64,000 bases of DNA from Polytrichum commune (lineage: Eukaryota > Streptophyta > Polytrichopsida > Polytrichales > Polytrichaceae): contig OX485805.1 of assembly GCA_950295325.1 (NCBI GenBank), forward strand, positions 26,337,501 to 26,401,500, given 5' to 3'. Both the position numbers and the translations under genes were made by a program. The notes below the pieces were generated by a model. That model saw only the letters and a list, made by a program, of their open reading frames with translations, did not search any database and was not told the DNA's origin. This document shows, one piece after another, positions 1 to 11,575 of the stretch. Numbering within the stretch: the stretch's first letter is position 1; each line of letters starts with the position of its first letter.

Positions 1-732
1 GTAGATAGGAGATTGGTTTGTGGTTCTAAATCTACTACTCCACTACATCTACACTGATATATGCAAATTAGGTTGTCTCACGCTGATTTATCGACATTCC
101 ACATTAGTTTCAATACTTGTTACCACAAGAACGATATACAATAATTGTTTTTTTTGAAGTGTGGTTGCTATACGGATGGATAAAGAATTTAATGAGTTTT
201 TGTGTGATTTGAAATTGACCCAAGATAATATGCACGGGTATATAGGCAACATACTCACAAAGGCAATTTAATTGCATGTATCAAAATAGATCATCTAGTG
301 GCTGCGGACCAATGCTTTTTGTCCATGTAATTCTTGTAGTGAATGCAATATAGCTATGAGAGGTTGAAGATGAGATTCTTTTGCACTTTTGGCCATTCCT
401 TTGCACTTAAATTTGTCCCTCTGATTGTGTTAAGTGTCGAACCCAAAATGGTGTAGATTACATGTTCCAAGCACAAAGTCCAATCTCGTTGTGACACGTA
501 ACATCTTTTTTTATTTAAATAAATAAATATTGACAAGTTCAGTTTCCATAAACCATTCTAATATAGGTCTTTGATCAAGAAGAATGACCACAAATTTAAA
601 GGCCCACACCTTACTTATAGTAGGCCTTTTGTGGTCATTTGAGGTAACATGCAGCCTACCAAAGAGAAGAATCATGCAATAGAGAAATGAGGTATCTACA
701 AATTTTGCATTTTTTTTTCTTCTCATGTGGAG
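1..732. other. AT-rich intergenic DNA, nothing recognised
   Basis: No open frame longer than about 70 codons, no splice-consistent exon series and no terminal repeats were recognised. The short frames have no family resemblance. Confidence 0.6.
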
Positions 733-1125
733 GTTATTTACCTAAGGTAGATGAGGCTAATTGAGTTAGCTACCTTAATTGGACACCTACTTTTGGCTCC
801 TAATTGGCGATATAATCGCTTTAATTCGGTGGGTGAGGAATACATGGGGATTTAGCCACCGCCATGATGATATTTGGGTCAGTCACCTTCGCAAAAGGCA
901 TACTCACCCACCATCCTCCATAATGAGGAGTACTATCTACCAAGTTATGACACACTTGATTTTTGTGCTTGAGGTAGGCAAATTAGGAGATGGCATGTGG
1001 CTATGAGGTGCCGACCAACTTGTATTGTGGGTATTCTATAATGAAAAAACAATTCGGCAACATTTATCTTACATGTGACCACACTTTAGAGACACGACAC
1101 AACCAATATTGGCATTAAACATGGT
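733..1125 (+). repeat. Interspersed repeat R1, copy 1
   Basis: This roughly 400-bp stretch matches 58,797-59,200 in inverted orientation. Both copies share the block around the words 'gaggctaatt' and 'cataatgaggag', and the end near 'ccaatattggcatt'. Both contain a short frame with related peptides (Pro-Pro-Ser-Ser-Ile-Met-Arg-Ser is common to them), but each is disrupted differently, so the frame may be chance or a fossil coding remnant. No transposase motif is visible and the superfamily is unknown. Confidence 0.7.
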
Positions 1126-1599
1126 TTCATTGGCAAATGACCCGTGTAGAATTTGTTCATGATGTTGTCCACTTCCACAACATTAAATGATAAAAGAGAT
1201 CTACCCTATAACACCACATTGGGAAGTAGAGAATCTTTGATTCCAGAGCCTAGATCGATCAACACCTTCTTGAACTCTGACAATTTCAAATTATTTGGTC
1301 TTGATTCGCAAATTTTTAACTTGCTCAAGCTTCTAATGCTCAAATCCATCAATTGGATGATTCCGTAGAGCCGGATGTGTCTACGTTAACCTCGTCTACC
1401 TTAGTAAACATTCTAGGTCCTAATCATTAAACAAGTTAGTTCATCAAGTTCAAATATCGAGGTGGTTTCCATTACACAAGCCTCGTGATCGTGTCAAGTT
1501 TACGATTGTATTGTTTGCAACTGTGTTGTTTGGACCCATGTTTCCTACTAGTGATATAAGGTATGTGAATGTTGTATGGTTACTTTTCTTAGTCAGACC
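1126..1599. other. Intergenic DNA, nothing recognised
   Basis: No supported gene. A 71-codon frame at 1,153-1,368 lacks any recognised domain. Confidence 0.5.
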
Positions 1600-1970
1600 C
1601 TACATTTGATTAGTGCGTGATTAGGTGAAGATCATAGAACAAACACAATAAAAACACATGGTTAAAAGATATTAGACTACGTCTTCAACTTTTATCAATT
1701 ACTTCACACTTTACAATAAACACAATTGGGGAGGACCTATATATTTAGTTAAGTAATCAACAATCATGCAAGTCTTCCGAACAACCATACCTAAATAATT
1801 TGAAGCCTGATTTTCAGTCCGAAATTGCTGATGCTTCATCATAGATTCGCTAGAGCAGCACAAGTTTCATTATTGTGTGAATCAAATCAGGAGAAAGTTG
1901 GAGAACTTGAAAACCGAACCCACATAACACTTACACACCTTAAGTTCATCTTGAATCGGGCATGAGATCC
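1600..1970 (+). repeat. Interspersed repeat R2, copy 1
   Basis: This resembles 23,850-24,185 in the same orientation. Shared blocks include 'gaggacctat' followed by 'atttagttaa', and 'cagcacaagttt' or a close variant. The copies have diverged by many substitutions and small indels. No ends or coding capacity were recognised. Confidence 0.6.
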
Positions 1971-1974
1971 AGTG

Positions 1975-2205
1975 ATTGGGGAAATTCTTGGGCATAACCG
2001 GTTGAGATCCTAGTGTTTGCAAGTCCAACTGGTTACATGTTGACATCCTTCAGTTTTTCTATGTTAATTTCAGGTATATTCTATAAATTCCTCATAAAAC
2101 GATGGGTAATTTTCCTGCAGTCTTGAACTTCAACCGGTTATATCTCAAACTCAACCGGTTCACCTGTAACTAACTGCCGGTTCTCCCTGATCATAGACGA
2201 GATCC
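1975..2205 (+). repeat. AACCGGTT-rich repeat family, copy 1
   Basis: A roughly 230-bp repeat with several AACCGGTT or near-AACCGGTT palindromes, running from 'gggcataaccggttgag' to 'ccggttctccctgatca'. Related copies lie at 8,222-8,400, 12,640-12,865 (inverted), 16,515-16,740 and 16,945-17,470. The outer segments are imperfect inverted repeats of each other, which suggests a non-autonomous DNA element. Confidence 0.75.
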
Positions 2206-2336
2206 TTCTCAAGTCCAATAATAGTGATGGACAAGCTGGGTACTCAGGGGCTTCGACAGCCTTGGTGCACATTCCAACATGTTGGCGGCTTGATTCCAAA
2301 AGTAGTTGTGTTCAGAAGCTTTCTTCCATGGCCTTA

Positions 2337-3558
2337 GGGGCGGTTTACACTATGGACCATGAAGTCGTCCCACGTAAGAGGTCTATTTTGTGTGGGACGA
2401 CTTCATGGGACGACTTCCATGGTCCGAGTTACTAAAATATTAGTTTTCATGGTTCATGGGCCCTTCACTAGGTGTAAACCGAATGTGGACCATGAAGAAT
2501 GACCATGCGGCAAGAAGTGGATGTGCTGATTTTTTTAATATAAGCCCAAAAAGGGCAGTTTTGGGGGAAAATGAAGTTTGAGCATTTTGTTGACTTCAAT
2601 TTGCCTTCACTTGCCTACACATGCCTTCACTTATCTTGTCAATTAGTTTTTTCTTCTTTTCACCTTAAAGTTTGATCATTCTCTTGGCATCTCTTGGGCT
2701 TCAATTGTCTTCACTTTTTGTTAAATGTGTCAAAGATGTGGCTTGCAAATCTTCTCACAACAATTTTTACCAAAAAAAAATGAGCGATGCAATTGTACAT
2801 GTGACATGTAATTTACATGTGACATGTACCTTGTGTTTCACTACACTAAATAGGATATGTAGTGTTTGATTATATCTGATGTTGTTACCACCCAACCTTC
2901 CTCAACACTAAATTTCAATTCTTTGATAATTAATGTTAGAAGATTTCCCATTGCGCTTCTTTTGACCACCCTGATCTACAGTCACTAAACGACTATGTAT
3001 TTTCTTATTTCTTTTTCAACTGTATGTTTTAAACATTTTGGAGCGTGTAATATACCGTTGGAAAGGTATTTTCAAGACCTTTCCAATGGTATATTACACG
3101 CCTCCAAATTCCAAACATTGCAGCTGGTAGACCAAAAAAACAAATCTGCACTTGAATTCTTGAGTTCTAGATGTCCCGCGTTGTTTGATGAAACACGTGT
3201 AAGCGGGTTTAAAGGGTAGGGCAAGGTAGTGCTAGTATGTCTCATCGGCTATAATGTAATTAAGGCACATAAAAGGTAGATTCATTAAAACATTCGTGAA
3301 ATGGCATTTCTCTGACATGGGCCCTTGCCTTTTCCTACCAGACCACCTCTCTTGCCTCTCTCAACGAAAAACCCGTTGGACCATGTCAGTGCATTCATTA
3401 GGCCTTAAAAATTATATTTTGGGGACCTCAACCTCTGTGGTCCCTCTGCCATTTTTTCCTTAGTGTAAACCGAAGTTGTCCCGGGACAACTTCAAGAACC
3501 AATCAGCTGCCTTGCAGAGCCCTGGTCCAACTTCATGGTCCATAGTGTAAACCGCCCC
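2337..3558. mobile_element. Harbinger-type MITE with TTA target duplication
   Basis: The ends are inverted repeats: the left end begins GGGGCGGTTTACACTATGG and the right end is its complement, continuing through ACCATGAAGT. A direct TTA duplication flanks it (2,334-2,336 and 3,559-3,561). A 3-bp TTA target site is the hallmark of PIF/Harbinger elements. Internally there is a second pair of related arms (around 2,470 and 3,465) and a strong hairpin at 3,041-3,106, so it may be composite. No transposase frame is present. Confidence 0.8.
3041..3106. repeat. Long hairpin (about 28-bp arms) inside the MITE
   Basis: Arms running from 'ggagcgtgtaatatacc' to 'aaaggt' pair with 'acctttcc' to 'tattacacgcctcc' across a short loop near 3,070-3,076, with about one mismatch. 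Confidence 0.85.
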
Positions 3559-3729
3559 TTAATTCCATGACGGCTTCGAAGCTCCAAAAACGGCACAGTG
3601 AGCATCCACCCAACAACTGAAGTGAGCTCCTCCCAACGCGGCCCAATCCTGAGTAATAAGTTGAAGAATTTGTCGCATCGGTTTTGTACTCTAACTCGGT
3701 TCGGCCATTCTTTCACAAGAGCATGATAC

Positions 3730-4480
3730 ACCCTCAACTCCGTAATATCCACCTCCATAATGTCACACACTCTCTAATGTCCTGAAACCCTAGGGAACGG
3801 ATGTTCGTAGTTCAAATCTCACTCATTATTGTCACATTTATCTCCCTTGTATCATGAAATTTGTCAATAGTGCAAACCACCAAAGAAGTCAACCCACACC
3901 CTCGCATTGCACCATGTGTCAATATGTGGAGGGTCACCTTCTTCTTCTTCTTCTTCTTCTTCTTCTTCTTCTCCTTATGCCACTTGTTGAATGTTGGTGC
4001 ATGCGTCCGCCACATTGCCCGGGATGGTCAAGTGGAGTGGACCACACTAGCGTAGGTGACGGGGAGAACAAATTCAAATTGTCCTCACATCTCCTTTGTG
4101 TTATTCCGTAATGTCACATGCTACATTGACTTTATAATATCATGCATCCATGTTAACACTACACAACTCCGTAATATCACATGCACTTTGGTTGCCACAA
4201 GTGTGACACGTTTGGGAAACACAAAAAAGGTCATGCTATCGAGGTGTTGTCTTCTCATTAATATGACAAATGACGTAAAGTTTCCGTATTATTGAAGGAA
4301 TATGAAAACATAAGTAAGTCGAGCTTAAGATACATACAACGAGTGTTTAAACAATACAGATGGTACGAAATAATAACTTATAACTCCAAATATATACAAA
4401 TATTCTCAAGAACTCTTGAAATAGGAGTCCAAAGATCTCCGGTGTTGCCTACCCAAGTTAGCAACTGTCATCTTATCTAA
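3730..4480 (+). repeat. TTC-carrying repeat R3, copy 1
   Basis: About 750 bp that recur in inverted orientation within 19,880-21,540. Shared blocks are the segment before the TTC run ('caccaaagaagtcaaccc'), the segment after it ('ccacttgttgaatgttgg'), and the end near 'gagtccaaagatctc'. Several copies of a 'ctccgtaatatcac' motif lie in it in both orientations and may be terminal or subterminal repeats. The superfamily is not clear. Confidence 0.75.
3938..3972. repeat. (CTT)n microsatellite inside R3
   Basis: About 11-12 uninterrupted CTT units. The other R3 copy has the equivalent AAG run at 21,284-21,325, so the run was present in the common ancestor. Confidence 0.95.
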
Positions 4481-6213
4481 ATTCCCTACCAACTTTTGAA
4501 AACTAATAACTTCACTAACACCAAAATATAAAGAGTTCTCTAATAAGAAACTACTAGACAATAATGACGCATAACTTTTAGCATCAAGATACTGGTGATA
4601 CTATATCACCCGTGTACAAGACAACATACTAGGCAGGAGGCCACTCTAACCCTAACCATGTCCATTCTACACTAGTAACCCCAGTTATCATGAAGTTCCC
4701 AAGTAGTTCCCACGTGCAAAATGGATGTATTTTAGATCTACATAGCATAGGTGAACGGAATTTTAACATTAACTACCTCTTTAGTATGACAAAACGGAGA
4801 TTCTGAATGTCGCATTATCAAGTGCCGTGGTCATATAAATGAGTGTCGTATTGAGGAGGTAAGACTGTGAGGAGTGAGGGTGGCTTCTGCTGCCATGATT
4901 CCATTCCTGTCAGGAATCCTGACCTGACACTGGCTGACTCTGGGTCATGCTCATCACTTTGTACACGAGACTGAGGGCCCGTGACCAGGGTGATTTTTAT
5001 TTTTTAAATATATATATAGATTGTTTCTTATTTCTATTTCTACGTCTCTACATGGGAAAACAAATTTCTTTGGTCATGCCTAAACTATAGATATGCTAAA
5101 TGCTTAAATGGTCATGTTACAGATGGAGCACCGACAAAAATCAGATTGAAAACCAAATCTCTCTTGAAGTAGTCATGGTTATAGGAAGGGTGTGTGTGTG
5201 TTGATTCCTTAGATGAATACATAAACCTCCAATTATGTTGACTATTGATTGTAGAGTAATTAGATTTGATTATGAAGACATAGCCCAAATCCTACACATT
5301 TGTCGTTATGGTGTGTGTTCGTAGATCCACACCGTTCAAATATAGGTGTTTGATTTTTGAAAAGTATAACCAAGTAACATCCGCATTCTGCAAACCATTC
5401 CCAAATTTTTAGACTAAGGGGCCCCAATGTTACACATGGGGTGCACATAGGTGTTACCAAACCTCAAAAAATCTATATATGAGGTTAACTCGTGTTTAAG
5501 TAAATCTAGACATATTTTCAAAATCTGAACTTTTTGGTTGCTACAATTCTATGGTTGTATTTGTCAACACACTTTTCATACACCTGAATTACATGAGAGA
5601 TATGTGAATCCTTAGTGATTATTGGGTGGTCACCTAGATGTAATGCTCTTGAAACATGATGAAAAAACAACATATCTATCTTTTGATGCTAAGTTTATAT
5701 AGTTAAATTTTGAAAACTGAAAATATAATTAAAAATATGCTATAATGTTATCATAACCAACATTGCATATCCTACCGTATGAAACTACCATACACTCTTA
5801 TCGGAGGATCTTATGATAGAATTCAACATGTTATAATTCTAGACTTGAACTTAGTCCAGTTTTACTCAAATATCAGTTGGTGAGTCAACCTTCTCATAGC
5901 ACTATGTCTTCTTAAAGTTCATGTTGTTTGTGTTTGCCACAACATAGTGAGAGATGCAGCTTTGTTATGTTTCCATTAATAGCATCCAAGTGGGATTTGA
6001 AGTTTGAAGCACGACCCCATTCGAGCTTCGCAATGTCGAGCTATGCTAGTCGGTGCCCTAGCTCATTCTTTGACATTTCACAATTAATATGAGTTGTAGG
6101 CTAGGTAATTAAAAAAGCGCATGAAAGGTTTTTAAAATTGTAGTTTGAGATGTTGAGCATGTTTGGACCTTTGGTCCCTTAACCGTGTAACCCCAAGACA
6201 AACTTTATCCTCA
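4481..6213. other. Intergenic DNA, no gene recognised
   Basis: Low-GC sequence with only short unsupported frames. A piece near 4,950-4,990 ('gagactgagggcccgtgac') resembles the ends of the MITE family at 8,870, 14,450 and 62,840, so a degenerate end of that family may be present. Confidence 0.5.
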
Positions 6214-6452
6214 CTACATCAAATATGATATTTAGTGAGACTTACTATTTGGATCGGTGCTATATCTTTTCAGTATTGAAATATAATTTTACGAAGTAAA
6301 GTTGTAAATGTTCTATAATGTCCAACTTACCAATTTAACATTTGTTTGTAAAATATGAGATGTATAGTGAATAGATCTAGTGAATAGATATAGTGAATAG
6401 ATATTGCGTAATTCCAAATAGTAAGTCACGCTAAATATCATATTTAGTGTAG
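6214..6452. mobile_element. 239-bp MITE with long inverted ends
   Basis: The left end begins CTACATCAAATATGATATTT. The right end, read on the minus strand, begins CTACACTAAATATGATATTT, and the match continues through a shared 'gacttactatttgga'. A direct CTCA repeat flanks the element (6,210-6,213 and 6,453-6,456). A short triplicated 'gtgaatagata' lies in the middle. No coding capacity. The 4-bp duplication does not fit Stowaway or Harbinger cleanly, so the superfamily is left open. Confidence 0.8.
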
Positions 6453-6556
6453 CTCAGGATTGGTAACCTTATGCCCAACATGGTGTGTCTCACAACCTAT
6501 AAGAAGCGGGTGCAGAGCTTTAAGTCCCGCTTGTTTTAAGTTAGAAGCGCGAGGGT

Positions 6557-6693
6557 CACTACTAGAAATGTGGTAGTTTCACGACACGATAATCCAACAT
6601 GAAGCCACCATAATGACACGGGTTGGTGTCATTATGGTTGCTTCGTGTTGGATTGTAGTGTCATCAAACTACCACATTTTTATTAAGTAGGTG
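6557..6693. mobile_element. CACTA-like hairpin MITE
   Basis: The unit is almost entirely one inverted repeat. It starts CACTACTAGAAATGTGGTAG, and its arms pair through 'aatccaacatgaagc' and 'ccaccataatgacac' around a small loop near 6,620. The CACTACTAGAAA start resembles the CACTA superfamily terminus. The transcript would fold into a hairpin with arms of about 60 bases. Confidence 0.75.
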
Positions 6694-7301
6694 AATCATG
6701 TTTCTGATTTTGTTGTTGATAATATTATTGGTTTGTAATAGTGTTGCATAATGGCTTGAGCCTTGTACAATGCACATGATGTATGCTATGGCATACTTGC
6801 CTCATGCATAAGTTTGATAGTAGTATAGTCCACATAATTTGCAAAGTTCAAGGGGCTAGCAATTTTGCCTACACAAGACCGTTGTGATTGTGAGTAGAGG
6901 GCCTAGGGTTGTCAAGAGTTGTAAGTACTCCGACACATGAATGATGTGTTTGTTGACTTGCAATCTGGGCTCGTGACACTAGGAGAAAACGTGGTCCACC
7001 ACATTATGGTCCTTGTATATGTGTCATATTGACATGCTTTAGTACAAAAGGCATGGACCTCTCCCCCCTCCCGTCCCCCTCCCCCCCACCCCGGTGGGCG
7101 GTGGCCATAGGAGAGGGGGGATGCCAAGACTCAATAGTTATAGGAAGCATGTCACTAAGTAAGTACCACTTTGGGTGTTGAAGACCACTTTGTCGCAATC
7201 AACATATAAATGGGCTTCCGCGACATGCCTTCTTGACCTTTCTTATTTAGGAGGTGTCATCTTCCCCTTCCCCCTCCCCTAACCCTTTGTAGTGAGGCAT
7301 C
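6694..7301. other. Intergenic DNA with a C/G-rich hairpin
   Basis: At 7,049-7,119 a run of C-rich sequence ('cctctcccccctcccg') is followed after a short GC-rich spacer by its purine-rich complement ('ggagagggggg'). A CACTAGGAGAAAACGTGG word near 6,977 resembles the start of the element at 7,302. No gene was recognised. Confidence 0.5.
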
Positions 7302-7546
7302 CACTAGTAGAAAACATGGTTCTAAATAACATATTCAAAATGACTACCTTGTTGAATTGACATGTTTAATCTAGGCTCTCTTGTAGATATGTTGGGTCAT
7401 TCTACAAGCAAGTTACTTGCAACCTACTGGTTGGGATTAGGTTTTCTACTGATGGTAGAATAGGGTGTTGACGATAGTCATTATATATCATGATGTGCAT
7501 GTATAAATGACATGTTGAAGAGGGCAATGCCAACTTTCTACTAGTG
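7302..7546. mobile_element. Short CACTA-like MITE
   Basis: 245 bp bounded by CACTAGTAGAAAAC on the left and its near complement 'ctttctactagtg' on the right. An internal 'aggttttctactgatgg' resembles another end. No clear 3-bp target duplication is visible, so the superfamily call rests on the termini alone. Confidence 0.5.
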
Positions 7547-8221
7547 TGAGACGATCACAAGACATATTAGTCATGAATCCAAGCCAAATCACAATACAAT
7601 GCATGATGATTCTATTAAGATGTGAATCCCAAAGAATAAGTCTCGCAACACTAAAAACATGAAACATACACCCATGATATGTTTTGAGTTGTGTAAGATG
7701 TGTGGTTTGGGACTCGTATCCTAAATTTTACATGAAACGAAAGTATGTGTATGTAAATAGTAATTACTCTAGAGAACATAACACAAGATTGATTTCAAAA
7801 AGTTATAACAAGAGTACTTTCAAAGTAATTTGGCATGTGCCGTAATAAAACCTAGTACCATGCATACAAATTATGAATTGACAAATAGATAGTAGATAGA
7901 TAGGTGGATGGATGGCTTTGTAGATACATGGATAGGTCACCAAATGTCATTGCTTGACCATTACGTGTTGCTCGCTCGTGCAAGCCCCACACTTTATCTA
8001 GCAAAAGATGGTTAAAATTCACACTAATTAAAATATTCATGTTCTATTTTGAAAGGCAGATTTGACATAAGGATATCACGTCACCCACAACCAGATTTAC
8101 TGGTTGATTTTTATGTCACCAAGAAGCCCAACATGAAGCTTGGGGGCCCAAGGGACCAAGAGAGTATAACTAAATGCAAAACCTACATCAAAGTCCTACA
8201 CGGCAACAGTGTCCATGATGA
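7547..8221. other. Intergenic DNA, nothing recognised
   Basis: No gene. A short degenerate GATA/GGAT-type tract lies near 7,885-7,920. Confidence 0.5.
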
Positions 8222-8400
8222 ACATCGGGCATGATCAGTCGAGATCTTAGTGTTTCCAAGTCCAACCACTTATATCTCGACATCTTTCGGGCTTTTCTTT
8301 ATCGCTTCGAGGTATATTTACTAAATTCCTCTACAACGATTGGTAATCTTCTTGAAGTCTTGACGTTTAACCAGATATTCCTCAAACTCAACCGGTTCAT
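8222..8400 (+). repeat. AACCGGTT-rich repeat family, copy 2
   Basis: A diverged copy of the family at 1,975-2,205. It shares 'cttagtgtttccaagtcc' and 'ctcaaactcaaccggttca'. Several of the AACCGGTT palindromes have decayed here. Confidence 0.65.
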
Positions 8401-8869
8401 TGTATGGCATGTTTTCAAACCATTTTTTTTTGTATGGTACACGTTTGATTGGAGGTCAGCTCTGGGTGAAATTAGGGTTAAGGACTGGGCGCTGACGTCC
8501 CAAATGACGTGTCTCTCATCTGAGGAGGCCAACATTTTGCTCGTTTGCTGGAGATAAGTTAAGTTATATTTTGTTGGCTTCAAGGGTAGTCGATGAAACA
8601 GAGCCCCAGATACTTACATGTCATTGTTTAAGCATACTTGCAAGGGTCGCTGGGGTTGGAGGGGCCCATGTGCAGTGGTGGGTTAGTGGTCGATTATGCC
8701 AGCAGTAAACAATTGCGTCCCAAATAACAAGGCTCTGGAAAAAGGCCCGAGTTTAAGTAGTTTAATCTTCCGTTCCTCACTTTACAACAAGCCACGTTGG
8801 GACGAACTTGCAGGCCCGTGCCAGAGTCTGGAGAGAGCCAGGCAGCGGACTGGATCAACAAGTAAGGGC
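8401..8869. other. Intergenic DNA, nothing recognised
   Basis: Frames of 94-108 codons on opposite strands overlap here (8,231-8,583). Neither shows a recognisable domain and both run into the flanking repeat, so no gene is called. Confidence 0.5.
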
Positions 8870-9370
8870 CACGTCACACACGAGCCAAGAGCCGTGACCA
8901 TGAAATTGTGAGAGCCCAATGAAAGGGTCCGAAGGCCGTCCCAACACACCTCCAACATCACGTAGTGTGGTCACGGGCTCTCAAGTGTAGTGTGATGTCA
9001 TATGTGACCGGGCCCTCAACCAAATGCAATTTCGATGAATTTCTATTCATGTGGGTTCTCACACATGATGAAATAGAATAAACCAACGGTTGTGAGCGTT
9101 TGGAGTGTCATGGTCTCCTGGTTTTGTGTTAGGCCTACCTCCAAGAGGTGGGTTTTCGAAAATAATCCAAATGATCATGAAACATGATCCATTTGATGCC
9201 ATGTAAAAATCCATGTAGACTTTACATCCATCTTGCATTCACATACTCCGTTGGTCCCTCAAGCATAGTGTTAAGCAAATTTGGACTGGCTCCGTCTTTT
9301 CCACCAACGAGAGTGCTTGAAGTGTAATGGTCGTGGGCTCTCAGTCTCGTGTGTGAAGTGGCCCTGAGCT
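8870..9370 (+). mobile_element. MITE family M1, copy 1 (about 500 bp)
   Basis: The ends are inverted repeats around AGGGCCACGTCACACACGAG and 'cgtgtgtgaagtggccct'. Internal blocks ('gagccgtgaccatgaaatt', 'ggtccctcaagcatag') recur in copies at 14,450-14,910 and, inverted, 62,840-63,345. In the third copy the outermost bases read TTTTACACTATGGCC, which ties the family to the Harbinger-like ends at 2,337 and 11,576. Confidence 0.65.
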
Positions 9371-9907
9371 TCAATTTGTGCTCTAAGGTAGAGGGGTCTT
9401 AAGGAACGGGTACTTTTCCCCCAACTAGCCCACTTAGTTTTCCTAGGGTATAAAACATGTGATTAGTAAAAGATGGTTGGAAAATCTAAATCGAGGCTAT
9501 AGCTATTTTCCTCATGATTCTTGGAGCTCTTATGGATATCTTATTCATTATCAAAGTGTAGAGTTTCGTGCTCATTAAATGGTCATGGTGATCTCCCCTA
9601 TCATGTTAACTATATTAACCTAGAATGGTTATGCTATTTTGAGCATGTGGTCCAATCTTATTCAAACACATGCTTTTTTAATATATGTTTTTGGAACCAT
9701 GCCAAACCACATACCACTCAAATATATGCGGTGAATTAGAATGGTAATCAAATTAGGCACATCTACCTCATAATTGGGGATGAATATATCCAAATTAGGC
9801 GTCATCCAAGTTTCAACATTGGAGTATTTAGGGTTCAATTTGATTGGGGGAATACCATGGAATATTGTCAATCCCACAGAACACTATTATGGATCCGAAT
9901 AATGTTA
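9371..9907. other. Intergenic DNA with a partial inverted-repeat element
   Basis: The last 70 bases (about 9,838-9,908, 'ggaatattgtcaatcccaca') match one arm of the element at 15,045-15,285. The match ends where the 227-bp tandem repeat starts. Confidence 0.5.
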
Positions 9908-10822
9908 TGTCGAGCTCTTTCAACTTTTGCATGTGGGATCTTAATAAAAATACATATAAGTGAGGGCTTACCCCTAGCTACATTCTGACACTTGCTCAAA
10001 TCCAGTCCCACTTTCGCCTAAAACGTGCCCCTCAGTGTCCCACATTTCACATGAATCCACCTCTACTTTGCATCGGAGACATTTAAATGGTGCAAAGTGT
10101 GTTCCAGGTACATGATTAGAAAACATTTATAGGTGTCGAGCTCTTTCAACTTTTGCATGTGGGAACTTAATAAAAAAAAATACATGTAAGTGAGGGCTTA
10201 CCCCTAGCTACATTCCGACGCTTGCTCAGATCCAATCCCACTTTCGCCCAAAACGTGCTCCTCAGTGTCCCACATTTCACTTGAATCCGCCTCTGCTTTG
10301 CATCGGAGACATTCGGATGGTGCAAAGTGTATTCCGGGTACATGATTAGGGAACGCTTATAGGTGTTGAGCTCTTTCAACTTTTGCATGTTGGGATCTCA
10401 ATAAAAATACATATAAGTGAGGGCTTACCCCTAGCTACATTCCGACGCTTGCTCAGATCCAGTGCCACTTTTGCCCAAAACGTGCCCCTCAGTGTCCCAC
10501 GTTTCACATGATTCCGCCTCTGCTTTGCATCGGAGACATTCGCATGGTGCAAAGTGTATTCCGGGTACATGATTAGGAAACGTTTATAGGTGTTGAGCTC
10601 TTTCAACTTTTGCATGTTGGGATCTTAAATAAAAATACATATAAGTGAGGGCTTACCCCTAGCTACATTCCGACGCTTGCTCAAATCCAGTCCCACTTTC
10701 GCCCAAAACGTGCCCCTTGGTGTCCCACGTTTCACATGATTCGGCCTCTGCTTTGCATCGGAGACATTCGCATGGTGCAAAGTGTGTTCTGGGTACATGA
10801 TTAGGAGACGTTTATAGGTGTT
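9908..10822. repeat. Four-copy tandem repeat, period about 227 bp
   Basis: The word 'gagctctttcaacttttgca' occurs at 9,912, 10,138, 10,368 and 10,595, giving periods of 226, 230 and 227 bp. Each unit also carries 'gagggcttacccctagct' and 'tgctttgcatcggagac'. Units 2 and 3 hold a roughly 75-codon open frame on the minus strand starting Met-Gln-Lys-Leu-Lys-Glu-Leu-Asn. Units 1 and 4 do not keep it, and no domain is recognised, so it is not called as a gene. Units differ by roughly 5-10 percent. Confidence 0.9.
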
Positions 10823-11221
10823 GCTTTTGAGTGAGGTGTTGGATTTAGCACCCTGTTTATAGGTGTTGGCTTACTGTTTCGACACAGGGCCCGAAGCGAT
10901 GAGCAAAGCCTCACAACAACATGAACCAAACACACAGTGGCCCTTGTTGGATTGCGATCATGGGCCTCCACTCGAGGTGAACATGGCTCTTCTGGTGGCC
11001 TTCATTAACTTAGGGCTAAATTTGTAACTAAGAATATATTGGCACGGCATCATGATGATACTACCTATAGGTAACTCGGGAGTTCATAAACTTCTAGACT
11101 GCATGCTTACGTAATCAGAGCCTGGAAGTATTTTTGGGAGGAAGCAAACCTGCAGATTCTTGACTCTTAACCACACAAATGTCAATTGCATTCTTTAGGT
11201 TATTGAAAGGAATTTACAGAG

Positions 11222-11252
<31 letters not shown>

Positions 11253-11575
11253 ACACTGAAACTTTAAAGCCCCAGTGAACAATATCCTTGTGGACTTGTC
11301 AAATCACGTCACTAACTTATGACCAGTTTTTCATTGACTTGCTCTCTAGGTGACCTAGACCTACGAACGGGGGAGATCTGACCGTCCGTTACAGATGTGC
11401 CCATCGAGTTTGAGAAAACGACCGGTTGGGATCGGAGACACTTGGACCTCGATCGATGTGGGCCAAATTCTCTCCGGACACTGCCTGAGACCACTGTCTC
11501 TGGGCAATCACATTAATCATGTGAGCTGAAATGTCGAGGAGCCTTAGGTAAGTGGGCCTAGTTCGGTTACTCTTC
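10823..11575. other. Intergenic DNA with a (TA)n tract
   Basis: A pure TA run of about 28 bp lies at 11,223-11,251. No gene was recognised. Confidence 0.6.

Noticed and set aside
10167-10615. Minus-strand 73- and 79-codon frames in the 227-bp repeat
   Set aside because: Present in only two of four units, with no recognisable family; kept as a repeat observation, not a gene.
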